In this document: positions 44,700 through 56,673 of the stretch, piece after piece
Layout of the letters: each line of letters begins with the position of its first letter
Numbering within the stretch: the first letter of the stretch is position 1
Source of the DNA: Thelonectria olida
Taxonomy: Eukaryota > Ascomycota > Sordariomycetes > Hypocreales > Nectriaceae
Direction: 5' to 3'
Assembly: GCA_020736575.1 (NCBI GenBank)
Contig: JAGPYM010000006.1
Coordinates: 434,001-498,000 of the forward strand
DNA length: 64,000 bases
Translations under genes and position numbers: made by a program
Notes under the pieces: model-generated
Databases searched by the model: none
The model's input: only the letters and a program-made list of their open reading frames with translations
Told to the model about the DNA's origin: nothing

Positions 44700-46690
44700 A
44701 TGGCCACCGAGGTTGAGCACCCTTTGGCTTTGGGCGCTCCCGGCTCAGCTGCCCCTGTCCCAACAGTTTCAACTCCCAACTCGACTTCAGGCTCTATCAA
44801 TGTCCCAACTCCTGCGTCCGCCGGTTCCAACAAGAACATGTCTCCCACCTCCTCATCTGCCAATGGATCGAATTCGAGACGGCCTCCCCGCAAGAGCACC
44901 CTCACCCAGCAGCAGAAGAACCAGAAGCGACAGCGAGCTACCCAAGACCAGCTGGCCACCCTGGAACTGGAGTTCAACAAGAACCCTACTCCCACTGCTA
45001 CTGTTCGTGAGAGGATAGCCGAAGAGATCAACATGACCGAGCGGTCTGTTCAGATTTGGTTCCAGAACCGGTACGAACTTGACAACATTCTCGCCAATCC
45101 ATGACGCGTGACCAACGCTAATATTTTGATAGACGTGCCAAGATCAAGTTGTTGGCTAAGAAGAGCCTCGAGACTGGCGAGGATATTGACTCTATCCCTG
45201 AGTCGATGCGAGCATACCTCGCCTTGCAAGCCTACGAGTCTGGCAAGGGCCTTGGCGGAAGCTATCTTGGCCGCACCGGACTCGTGCCGTTTGGCCACGG
45301 CAACATGCTCATGGGCGGCGACCAAGGCGGCCAGGGCAAAGTTTGTAAGTAGAAACGTCTTTTGGCAATCAACGTCGAGAACCACGTGGGTTTCAGCACT
45401 GACATGTTTCTAGTGATCCACCATCTCACCTGCCGCTCTCTCAATATCGGAAAGTGGACTCGCGTTGGACAAAACACGATGGATCTCATCGTCTTCTATT
45501 CGCCTGATAAGTGCACCATGACTTACTACATCAACAACGAGCAGGCCGGATACAAGATTGAGTACCCATTCTCTCACATCAAGAACATCTTCCTGGAGAA
45601 CAACGAGGGCGACCCCACCAAGCTTGGTGGTATCGTCATTGAGCTGAACAACTACCCCAACTTCTTCATGGACTCGTCGCCCACTACCAACGGGTTTTCC
45701 CAGTGCGGCGACTTCACCGAGGACATCCAGGCTACCCAGTGCCTCGTTCACCACCTCGGTGGTAACCCCAAGGTTCTCAGCGGTCAGCTCGCCAAGCTGG
45801 TTTCGCTCGAGTCCTTCATGAACCGCCACAACACTCACCATCACTTCGCCGACCCTCATGCCCTTTCCATCTCCGCCCCCGTCTCGCCGACCGCCCGGCC
45901 CTCGTCCCAGCCCAACTTCCAGCCTCACATGCCTGTGTTCCAGGAACAGCAGTGGGGCATGAGCCAAATGCACTCGGGTATGCGTCCTCCGCATGGACAC
46001 AAGCGACAGCGAAGTAAATCCGTCCCTGGGCCTATCGACTTTGCCATGTTCCAGAACCAGCCGATGCCTTCGTTCTACATCCAGCCTCCCGGCGAGATGG
46101 CACCTCCCCAGCACAACCCCAACATCTATGCTCCCATTCCCCAGCCTCCCGGCGGCATGGGCCCGAGTCTACGCATCGATACTCAGGCAGGCTTTGGCTT
46201 GGACATGCGTCAATATCCCATGTCAGCGACGACGGCGTCTCCTGCCGAGTTCCCTCCCAGCCCTGGTTTCTTCCCTCAGCAAGCTGATGGTGCCATGCCT
46301 CCATCCAGCTACAACACGCCCTACAGTGGTGGCTTTCTCTCCCCCATGGTCGCACCCGATTCCGGCGTCCCAACTTCGGTCTCTCCTCTACCATTCAACA
46401 GCCCTGGGGAGCCGTCCATTGTTGAGCAGTCTCCTCCCATGTCCATGATGGGACGACCCGGCTCGGCTGATCTCTACCCTGTCAATGACGGATCCTGCGC
46501 CGTTTCTGAGGATGGAACCAGTCTCAACGAGATGTACTCGAAGCACACCATCAACCTGCCCATGCACACTGCCTCGCCTGGTTACCCTCACCCCCAACAG
46601 GCCGATCTCGACATGGACCAATTGGTCCAGTTTGACGCCGTTGACCCTGCGAGCCTGTCTCCCGAGCAAATGCCATCCATGCACCAGTGA
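44700..46690 (+). CDS. Homeodomain transcription factor, three exons, 619 aa (possibly HTF1/MoHOX2-like)
   Basis: Nuclear regulator with one homeodomain. Exons are 44700-45070, 45133-45344 and 45414-46690; introns are 62 and 69 nt, both ending in TAG. The homeodomain (about residues 74-132) includes [20 protein letters not shown], then [16 protein letters not shown] in recognition helix 3; the first intron splits the Arg codon after WFQN. A second conserved block downstream, [20 protein letters not shown] to [20 protein letters not shown], continues through a region rich in aromatic residues. The remainder is Pro/Ser/Gln/Met-rich, resembling an activation domain. Homeodomain position near the N-terminus plus this downstream block recalls the Sordariomycete conidiation regulator HTF1/MoHOX2, but I cannot confirm orthology. 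Very long upstream DNA suggests complex developmental control. Confidence 0.9.
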
Positions 46691-49600
46691 ACGCAACCTA
46701 ACTGGCAGTCAATTGGCTTAATTCAAGGCAGCGAGCGTATATGAGGCATGGTTGGCGTGTGTTTGGTATGTGAAAGACATAATAACGGGGCGTTGACGGA
46801 ACTTATACCACCTGGGAACCCTTTTCTCTTTTCCTCCTATTTTCTTTGTCCCCTCCGGCGGGTTTTTCTTTATCTACGACTTCCTCTCAAAAACACCTCT
46901 CTCCATCACCTGAAACCGACGGAGATGGAGCTTGGTTCGATTCCCTCCCCACATCCACGGCCATGATGACTTTGCATGACGATACATTTCTTCGATATCG
47001 GTCATGTTTGTCGGGTACAGCACAGCGATCGTATCAGTTACGCGCCGAAATATTTCTAGTTGAACTTATTGTCGCGAATACTCCTTTTATCGGTGGTCAC
47101 TGTCCTTTTTCTTCTTTTCTCGATCGAGCAGTCACTTCTATTTGCATCTTGGCATTTCACATCTCCTCGAGCGTGTCTGACCACCACACGCCTCGCAGGT
47201 ACCTAATTTTGACGGGCACATTTGTTGGAACAAAACGGGGACTATGTGTTTTTAATCTTGTTAACTATTTTTGCACACTATGTCTGGAATCGGGGAGAAA
47301 GCCCAGGAGGCTTGGCTAGGATCCTTGGGTTTCATCTGCTTTAATAGGATAAATTCCTTTTTGTTTGGGAATATTTCGGGGTTCTTAGGTGTGCACGACC
47401 TTATCAAGGGGCCGTGGAGCTGCACCATTGGGGTTGATATCCAACCAACGGCTTCCAGCAGCAAACTTATGCTGGTAGGTTGATGGAAAGCAGTCTTCAT
47501 GAGCTTATGCCATGAGACCCATCCATGACGGATATGGATAAGAGGTAGCTACTTGTGTAACTATGAAACCCACGGGTCTGCTCTAAAATAAACTAGTACA
47601 AACATTTCTTGGTCTCTTGTTCCTATGTGATGATAACCCCTCGAATCACGCACTACTTGCGGGAAGGATAGTATGATGGAAGTACTCGTTCGTGGACCGA
47701 AGGTATAGTTCTGTTGTATTGGACTCGATGAACATCCGGTAAAAAAGGACGGTTTTACAAGGATATGTAATGTCCAAGTGGCAGTTATTCGAGGATCATA
47801 GAGGTTTTAGGTGTTGCGGAAGTCACCAGCTGAGGAGAGGCAGAAGTAGTATTGGGTGACGCGGCCATATCACGACACAGCCTCTTAAACACACATGTTG
47901 TGACTTATCTCAAGGACACACTTCATATTCTGAAGTCTCGCGGGCTTGCAACTATCCTCGTTTACTCTCGTGTACGATCCCAGTTTTCGCCATGGGGGCC
48001 TGAAGGATACACCTTTACTACTCCGCCTTGAGACTTACGTATTTATCTTGAATCTGGCGACGTGTCTTTATTCTCTTTTTATCACTTGCCGGTCCGTCAC
48101 AGTGGACAATGAGTTGGTAAGAGGATGGAAGAAGCGGTCACACTCGTAACTTATATTTAGCAGCATGGCAAAAACACACTTGCGGATGGAGCCCGCGATG
48201 CAATGGGTTTGGCGACTGTGAATACAGTAAGAGGAGTTACGACTGCATTTTTGTCTCGGCCGGCTGCCTTTTTGAGGCTTTTCAGTCTCGCTGACAGGCG
48301 AAAATTGATGAGATGAGTGAGAGACAAGGAGGCGGAGTTTGTACATTGTACGACGGATCGCATCCTTGTACGTCACTGTGCCGGGTCGGTCGGGCTCGAT
48401 GTGGATGGAGTGTGATGCGGCTCGTCACGCTTGTGATCAGTTCGGCTGGCTGTGGTGCATACTACTAGTTGGTAAGATGGATAAGCTATTCGCTGTGACG
48501 ATGGAGGCGCACGGGGAATACGATGCGACGAATCGTGAGTGACAGATAAAACGGCATGCAGAGGTTGTTGAAACTGGGTTGTGTAGGCTTGTGTTTGCAG
48601 TGTGTCTGGACGCAGCTGGCGGATTGACAGCTCGGGGCAATGATTGGAAGGGAATCCGTGAGGTGGTCTGCAAGATGCGGCCGGGAGCCTCGTTTCCACG
48701 CTGAGCAAACAGGGTGCAATAAAGTTGGAGGCGCCGAGAGAACTGATGCAGCGATGAGGCCGGAAGAATGGGCCCGTTTTGGTAAGTGAAGGAAGGATAT
48801 TCCAACCTCGACGAACAATGGACAAAAGTCGTGGCTGGGAAAATAGGGGGACACAGACTTCGAAGTTGCGGTACGAAACCGAACGCAAAACCAACAAGCA
48901 AAAGCCAAGACAGGGCTAGATTTACACTTTTATGCAAGGAGACGATGGGAGCGACGGGATCGGGAAGCGCGGATAGGGTGGTGGTTGGTATTGCGTGGGT
49001 TGTTGAGGCGCAGGGTTGGAGTGTGCGAGATGGATCCGGAGTGTGTTGGTGGAGAGAAGGACGGATGGATGCACGTGTTGGCGAGAGAGTGTTGAGTTGG
49101 TTGATTGATTGATGAAGTTATCTTGGAAGAAATGGAAAGGCGATTCATTCAACCGGCCTCTATCTATCCATGGCTCGTATCAGATGGATCCCGCCAATTC
49201 GCCGAACTTGATTGCACGCGTCGAGAATACGAAATGCACAGACAAGTTGACGAGCTATCTGATTATCCCAGGGTTTCTTTTTATTTTCTCCCCTACCTAG
49301 TCACAGCCGTCAGCATGCTGCGCCTCAATCAATTCCAAACTTGGAGAAGCGCGGCATGTCCAGCCCAGCCATTGCTTGGCCATGCAAGCATTCGTCGTCT
49401 ATCGCCCCCTTGCTCCGACGCGTCCGGAAGGCGGAGGGTTGAATAAATGGACGGATGAGGGGGAGATGGTTCAAGTGATGACGACGATGAATTAACTAAG
49501 AAAAAAAAGAGACGATCTGAAGACGTTGACTTGGTGGCTGTTCACCAACTTCACCGTTAATTCCGGCGCCTTTTATCGAGCTCTGCGGGCGAATGATGCA

Positions 49601-50252
49601 GCCGTTGCCCTATTGGGAGCTGTTGGCAGGAGCGGCGGCGAGCTTATTAGGACTTGGCTGCAGCTTCCTAAGGATAGGTACTCGCGAGACTCGGGCACTC
49701 GGCCTTCTCGGACTCGCCCATTGGAACAATGGCCAATGCATTCGCTCCGGGAAGGCATTCGTGCTCCATTCTTTTTTTTTTTAAGGTGCAAATTAGCGTG
49801 GCTTGTGAGGGGGATGAATCGATTAATTAATTGACGTGCCCTGCTCAGCTCTGGCTTCCGTCCCGTCGTCACCACTCCATCCCCGTCTTCATCTCCACCA
49901 TCGTCCACCTCTCTCTCTCCAGCTTTGGAATCTGACAAGCTCCATAATTACCGGCGACTGTCCATGCAGAATGTCACCGTGACCTTGCACCACGTTGCAA
50001 TCGACATATTCGTGCCAATCAATAACTGCATTGTACATATACCATCGCTATATTTCTCCACCCCATTCAACTTGCATCCCGCTCTTTCTCCTCTTGCATG
50101 CTTCGCTCATCTACACGTCTAAACGTCTGGGCTTCAGCATCCGACTCTCGCTGCCTGACCCGTGACGACGACGCCTTGATTCTCTCTCCGCCCTAACCGA
50201 CGACCTGCGATAACCTCAAACCCCTTCCAAATGCAACCAAGGCGGCGTTGAC
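46691..50252. other. 3.6-kb intergenic region between the homeobox and P4-ATPase genes
   Basis: No gene supported. It holds the homeobox 3' flank and the flippase promoter. Minus-strand open frames at 48.4-48.9 kb (up to 174 codons) are Ser/Pro/His-rich without domains. A short run GATTGATTGATGA lies at about 49100. A seven-codon upstream open frame precedes the flippase start. Confidence 0.5.
50231..50251 (+). promoter_or_regulatory. Upstream ORF MQPRRR ending one base before the flippase start
   Basis: ATG CAA CCA AGG CGG CGT TGA encodes Met-Gln-Pro-Arg-Arg-Arg and stops at 50251; the main ATG begins at 50253. If transcribed in the leader, it could lower initiation or require reinitiation at the adjacent ATG. 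The context of its ATG (C at -3) is weaker than that of the main ATG (G at -3, G at +4). Its place in the mRNA is not shown. Confidence 0.4.
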
Positions 50253-53200
50253 ATGGGCTCAAGCCAAAGCAACGGCGCCAGATGGCCCTTGGGGTCTCGC
50301 GACGGCCCTCCCAATGAATCCATGTCTCGCGACTTTCAGGATGCTGTCGACGACCTCTTCCCTCCTGCCTCGTCGAACAACCCCCCCTCTTCTCACTCTC
50401 GATCTCGAAATCCTTCACGCCCGCAACCCGAATCCCTAAATGACGGTCCGGAACCGCCTTCCTCACGTTCCCACCTCAGATCCAGATCTCGCCGCCGCGA
50501 AAACGACCCCTCCCGCCAGATTGAACTTCAGGACATTCCCCCAAGAGTCGTTCTCTCAACCGAATCCACCTTTGTGCCTCCAGAATCGCCGGATGATGCC
50601 GAAAAGTCCCCCGCCGACAAGCTCTCATTCAAGCAAGCACCCGAGGTCAAGGACACTTCTATTCGCGATGAAGTCAAGGCTTATATCCGGAAGAGGAGAG
50701 CGCGCAAGGAAGAAAAGGCCAGGGCAAAAAGTCTCAGACGCAATGCGACGTGGAAGGATAAAGCTGGAGACCTATACCAAAAGGTTGTAATCGAGACCAT
50801 CCTTCAGCGCAAGCCTCTTCCTCCTTCGGCGGATGGACGCCATATCCCACTCGATACGACCCAAGTCCCCGCCCACCTAATAGATGAACGAAGCGGCAAA
50901 CCTTACATCAACAACTTCATCCGATCTAGTCGTTATACCATATACGATTTCATTCCCAAACAACTCATCTTCCAGTTTAGTAAGCTTGGTAACTTTTACT
51001 TCCTCGTCATGGGCATTCTCCAGTTGATCCCCGGGCTCAGTACTGTTGGTCGCTGGACCACTATTGCTCCCCTCGGTGTGTTTGTCGCGTTCAGTATGGC
51101 CAAAGAAGGTTACGACGACTATAGGCGGTACAAACTCGATCGCCTCGAAAACCGCAGTCATGCTCATATCTTGGCTGATTATAAGCATGAGAGCGCCTTT
51201 AAACATGTTGAGAAGAAGGCAAAACGAAAAACGCACAAGGAGAAGCAGCGCGAGAATGGCGAAGAACACATGCTGGATGACATCGAATCGGGGACAGTGA
51301 GAACCAGGACAAACCCAAGCTCCAATGATTGGGTCACGGTGAAGTGGGAAAATATTCGAGTTGGCGACATCATTCGCCTACGTCGTGACGAAGCTGTTCC
51401 TGCGGATATAGTTCTCCTCCATGCGACTGGGCCCAACGGTATCGCCTATATCGAAACAATGGCCCTCGATGGTGAGACCAACCTCAAGAGCAAGCAGGCA
51501 TCCACATTGCTCGCCGAGCGATGCAACACCCTCCAAGGCTTGCGTGCCACTCGAGCCACCATCGTCTCCGAGGATCCCAACTTAGATCTCTACAGCTACG
51601 ACGGTAGAGCTACTGTAGATGGGGAGACATTGCCCCTTTCCCTCAACAACGTCGTGTATCGCGGCTCTACTCTCCGAAACACCCGAGAAGCCATCGGCCT
51701 TGTCATCAATAGCGGAGAGGAGTGCAAGATTCGCATGAACGCCAGCAAGAATATCAGCGCAAAGAAGCCTGCAATGCAGTCAATCATTAACAGGATGATC
51801 ATTGTGCAAATAGTCATTGTGGTGTCTCTTGCCATCGGATTGACCATTGGATACAACCTATGGACCGGCAGGTTTAACGAGATGCTTTTCTGGGATGATG
51901 TCTCCTATAAGAACATCTTCTTCGGCTATCTGATCATGTTTAACACCCTGATTCCCCTCTCCCTCTACATCAGTCTCGAAATCGTCAAACTGGGGCAGCT
52001 TCTCTTGCTGCAGGACGTGGACATGTACGACCCAGTTTCCGACACTCCGATGGTGGCCAATACGACTACGATCCTTGAGAATTTGGGTCAAGTGAGTTAC
52101 GTCTTCTCGGATAAGACTGGCACTTTGACAGACAATGTCATGCGCTTCCGCAAACTTTCTGTCGCAGGCGTCGCCTGTCTACACGATATGGACGTTCAAA
52201 GAGACGAGGAGGTCAAGCGCAAGCGGATTGAGGCAACAGGGAGGCCTAAGAAGGGAAAGGCTAGGGAAAAGCCCCAGCCTCCACCGAATTCAACGTTCAA
52301 GCCCATCGAGGAATACGACGACGAATCTACTCTCGGCACAGAACTCCAGAACCGACTAGTGCCCTCGAGGACCGCTTCAGTTAGCTCGGTGTCGAAGTGG
52401 AAGTCGTCTGTCAACCCAGATCAAGAGGCCGAGATGAAGACGGAGCATTTACTCGATTATATCCGCCGAAAACCCAACACCGTCTTCTCCCGGAAGGCGA
52501 AGCATTTTCTACTTTGCATCGCCCTCTGTCACACATGTTTGCCAGAGGTAAAGGAGAACGGTGATATTGAATACCAGGCCTCTTCGCCAGATGAGCTGGC
52601 CCTTGTGGAGGCTGCTCGAGATTTGGGACTTTTGGTCATTGACAGACCATCCCAGGCCATCAAACTTCAGACGATGAACGAAGACGGCAGTTTGCACATC
52701 GAATCATACCAAGTCCTGGATGTGATTGAGTTCAGCAGTAAGAGAAAGAGAATGTCCATCATCATCCGGATGCCCGATGGCCGTATCTGCGTCTTTTGCA
52801 AGGGTGCCGATAACGTCATTATTTCTCGGCTCAGGAAGAATCAACTCGCTGAGCAAAAGGCCCAAGACATCGGTCGCAGAGCGAGCGTACGTAGAACATC
52901 TGAGCAGGGTAAGATGGTTCGGCGGTTGAGTGCCCAGGCCTCGAGCAACCCCGGAAGCCCGCGAAACAGTTTCAGCCAGCGGAGAGGCGAGACCTCTGGC
53001 CAGCGTGAGAGCCTACGATTCAGCCTCGGGAGGAGGTCTACGGAACTGAGCAGACTGTCTGCATCCCACTTTGTCACCTCTCCCCGATCTCCCAGAGCAT
53101 CCCAAGATTTCACGTGGAGTCCTAGACACTCGATGGATATAACGAGCCCAGTGGGCACCAGACAGAGCGCCGGCCACGTGCCCTCTTCTGACGAGATCGA

Positions 53201-55008
53201 CCGCAAGATCGATGAGTCCTTGGCTGCAAATGAGGGTGCGGTCTTCGAAAAGTGCTTCCAGCATATTGATGATTTTGCAACTGAAGGTCTCCGAACGCTC
53301 CTGTACGCCTATCGTTACATCGACGATGAATCGTATGCTCAATGGAAGGAGGTTTACAGAGAGGCAGAAACTAGTCTGGATGATCGCCAAGAGCGCATCG
53401 AGGAAGCCGGCGACCTGATTGAGCAAAAGTTTGACCTCGCAGGTGCAACTGCTATCGAAGATAAGCTTCAAGACGGAGTCCCCGACACGATCGACAAGTT
53501 GCGACGAGCGAACATCAAAGTCTGGATGCTTACAGGCGACAAGCGTGAAACAGCCATCAACATCGGTCACTCTGCCAGAGTCTGCAAGCCCTACTCAGAG
53601 GTATATGTTCTCGATGCGACCCTGGGAAACCTGCGGGAGAGCATAAAAACGACACTCACCGATGTGTGCCGTGAAATGACGCCTCATACAGTCGTTGTCA
53701 TTGACGGGCAAACGCTCGCGGCTGTCGATGCGGACGATGAGACTGCGGTCCTCTTCTATGACCTCGTTGTTCGCGTCGACTCTGTCATCTGCTGTCGCGC
53801 TTCTCCATCGCAGAAAGCCAAGCTTGTCAAGGCCATTCGCAGATACGTCCCCAAGAGTATGACCTTGGCGATTGGCGACGGCGCAAACGACATTGGCATG
53901 ATTCAAGCATCTCATGTTGGTATCGGTATTTCCGGGCGTGAAGGACTCCAGGCATCACGCATTTCGGACTACTCGATTGCACAGTTCCGCTTCTTGCAGA
54001 AACTCTTGCTCGTCCATGGCCGATGGAATTATTTGAGGACGGGAAAATACGTCTTGGCGACCTTTTGGAAGGAGATTCTGTTCTTCCTTGTCCAGGCTCA
54101 CTTCCAGGCGTGGAACGGCTACACAGGAACTTCTTTGTACGAGTCGTGGAGTTTGACTGTCTTTAACAGTGCTTTTACTTCTATACCCGTGATTCTTCTT
54201 GGCATTTTCGACAAGGATCTTTCAGCCGACACGCTGCTAGCAGTGCCGGAGCTGTACACCTTTGGGCAACGAGGAAAGGGTTTCAGCTACCTGCAGTATC
54301 TTGGCTGGCTGCTCATGGGAGTAGCTGGCAGTTTTGTCATTTGGTACTTTACCTGGCTCGTCTACCGGGACACTCTGTTTGACCAAGACACGAGCTTGTT
54401 TGCGATGGGCATGGTTAGTTTCACGGTCGCAGTTGTGTTTATCAACTTTAAACTATTGTGAGTTGATAGTTCCCACTTATGGAGGAATACACTAACATCA
54501 TCACAGAGTCCTCGAGTTGCACAACAAGACAGTCATTACTTTTATCGGCTTCGTCATTTCGGTTGGTGGATGGTTCATATGGCTGCTGGCCCTTTCAGGG
54601 CTTTACCGGAAGAGCTTCGGCCCCTATATCGTTAGGGATGCTTTCATCCACAACTTTGGCCATACGTTGCAGTGGTGGACCGTGGTTCTGTTGGAACTAT
54701 TCACTCTCGTTGTCATGGAGCTCGTGGTTCAAGCGATACGACGTGTCTACTGGCCCACTGATCAAGACCTGATGCAGCGCATTGAGAAGGACAATCAAGT
54801 TCATGGCCTCTTTGATAAGAATGTTGAAGACGTCGAAGCCAAAAAGGAGGGCGATGGAACGAAAGAAGAGAGAGGCCGCCAGGAACCTGAGGAAACCCTC
54901 CAAGACTCTAGGAAACCGCCGCGTGCGAGTCATGATGGTTTCCGGTCGCGTTTTGCGCCCACAGAAGAGGAACGAGACAACCCAGAGATGGTTGGCCGGG
55001 CTTATTAG
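50253..55008 (+). CDS. P4-type phospholipid-translocating ATPase (flippase, Dnf3-like), two exons, 1568 aa
   Basis: Flips aminophospholipids from the exoplasmic or luminal to the cytosolic leaflet of trans-Golgi/endosomal or plasma membranes, normally with a Cdc50-family partner. Exons are 50253-54457 and 54507-55008; the intron is 49 nt (GTGAGT...CAG). Motifs: ERSGKPYINNFIRSSRYT to FSKLGNFYFLVMGILQLIPG at the first helices; ALDGETNLKSKQ (A domain, about residue 404); SDKTGTLTD with phosphorylated Asp620; FCKGADNVI (N domain); KVWMLTGDKRETAINIGHSA; and GDGANDIGMIQASHVGIGIS (about residue 1208). The block LLLVHGRWNYLRTGKYVLAT to FWKEILFF favours Dnf3 over Drs2/Neo1. The N-terminal 130 residues are disordered Ser/Pro/Arg-rich. 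A long Ser/Arg-rich insertion (about residues 870-1000) in the N domain may carry phosphorylation sites. The C-terminal tail is charged. It is convergent with the oxidoreductase gene. Confidence 0.94.
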
Positions 55009-55489
55009 AAACGGAAGCCGGCCAGTATATGACAGACTAGAGAATGCCATTGGTGTTGTTTTGCGTTTATCGGCGCTTTTCAAATGGTTTAGCGACGGCT
55101 GCGTTTGTGTACGGGACTGGGGTATGACAAGGGAAGTCGGGTTACGATGGCGTCTGGGGGGACTGATGGTTGGGATTTACGATTATATCTTATCTTGGAC
55201 GAGCACGAGTATCACTTTGGATTAGCAATAAGAGACAACGAGACTTGGATCGTGTTGATTCTGCGCGTAGGCAAGTGGCCCCGAGATGATGTGTTGCATT
55301 TGGTGTAAGGGAAGCAATGGCATGAACAGATGAGGAGTAAGGTGTCTTGGACGAGTTGAATTACTAGCATTATAGTTGTACATATGTTGCATCTTCCTCA
55401 AGCATCGAGTGGAATATTACCTATGACTCAGATCACATAGGTCTCTTTGTTCCCTTTCCTTTCCCCTCTCGACCGAGATATCTCAGCCC
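55009..55489. other. Shared 3' region of convergent genes
   Basis: Lies between the stop of the flippase (55008) and the stop of the minus-strand oxidoreductase (55490). No gene seen. Confidence 0.5.
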
Positions 55490-56673
55490 TCATTCATCAT
55501 CCCCAACGCTCGAATCCACCTTGACCAGAACCTTTCCACGCGCATGCAGCCCACCCAACTTCTCGTACGCCTCCTTGGTCTGCTCAAACGGCCAGACGCT
55601 ATCCCTCACCAACTTGATGTCGCCCGCACCCAGCATGTCGATGATCCGTTGACGATCCTCCAGCGTCGGACTCATCATGGCGACCGCCACCCAGCGTCGT
55701 CCGACTCCGCCGAGCCAGCGCGACGTCGGCCACCATTCGTTGAGCTTCATCTGCACCACGGCGCGGAGGAAGTCGGGCACGAAGAAGGTAGGCGGCTTGA
55801 TCCCGACGGACACATAGGGGCCTGTGGGGGTGAGGTAGGAGGGGGAGGAGAGGTAGAGGGCTTGGTGGCCGAGAGTGTCGATTATGACGTTGAAGGGATT
55901 TGAGGAGAAGAGAGATGTGAGGTGTGCGGGGAGAGACTTGTGTTGGGTGTAGTCGATGACCTGCAAAATATTAATGACCGTTCTTTTTGTGAAGAATATC
56001 TCACTCATGTCTTGGGGAAACTCACCTCATCAGCGCCCAAACTCTTGACCATTTCCGCATTCTTCCCACTGCAGATTCCCACGACATATCCCTTATCCCC
56101 CACAATCTTGCGAACCATCTGCACGACCAACGTCCCGATCCCGCCGCTCGCAGCGTTCACCAGCACGCGATGGCCCTCCCTGACCTCAGACACGAGCTCC
56201 CACGCCGTCAAACCAGGTAGCAAACACCCCGCCGCATCGCCCAGACTCGCGCTCTCAGGCTTCTTGACGACATACCGCGCCGGCACGCGGACATACTCCG
56301 CCAACGCGCCGGACCCCGTGGGCACGGTGTGACTGGCGGGCAACATGGCAGCGACCTTGTCGCCCGTTCGGAACCTCGCGGCGGCCTCGCCGTCGGGGTG
56401 CCAGACGTCGACGACGGTGCCGGAAAAGTCCATCTCGGGGACGCATGTGGGCTGACGGACGAAGGGCGGGATGAGGGTCATCTGGAAGATGGCGCCGGGG
56501 TTGAGGCCGACAAAGGCCGTCTTGACGAGCAGCCATTCTTCGGGGCTGGGGACGTCGCGCGGGAGAGGGAGCGGAGGGGGCAGGGTTGGGGTTGGGCGGG
56601 TTGTGAGGGAGAGGACGTGCCAGGGGAGGCCGCGGGAGGAGAAGACCCAGGCTTGTGATGATGGTTCTGACAT
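55490..56673 (-). CDS. MDR-superfamily NAD(P)H quinone oxidoreductase-like protein, two exons, 372 aa
   Basis: Zinc-independent medium-chain dehydrogenase/reductase, probably using NADPH to reduce a quinone or an activated alkene. Exons on the minus strand are 56026-56673 and 55490-55960, with a 65-nt intron (GTGAGT...CAG). The GroES-like N-terminal half has VGLNPGAIFQ and PEMDFSGTVVDVW. The nucleotide-binding half has GCLLPGLTAWELV, then NAASGGIGTLVVQMVRK (the A-x-G-G-x-G variant typical of quinone reductases) and SLGADEVIDYTQH. The structural zinc cysteines and catalytic zinc ligands of alcohol dehydrogenases are absent. No targeting signal is evident. The C-terminus FEQTKEAYEKLGGLHARGKV is the usual end of the family. 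The start at 56673 (MSEPSSQAW) gives the expected length. Confidence 0.9.

Noticed and set aside
45410..46114. 234-codon minus-strand open frame
   Set aside because: Antisense to homeobox exon 3; no domain.
46931..46943. GGTTCGATTCC resembling a tRNA B box
   Set aside because: No A box, acceptor stem or cloverleaf pairing in the flanking bases.
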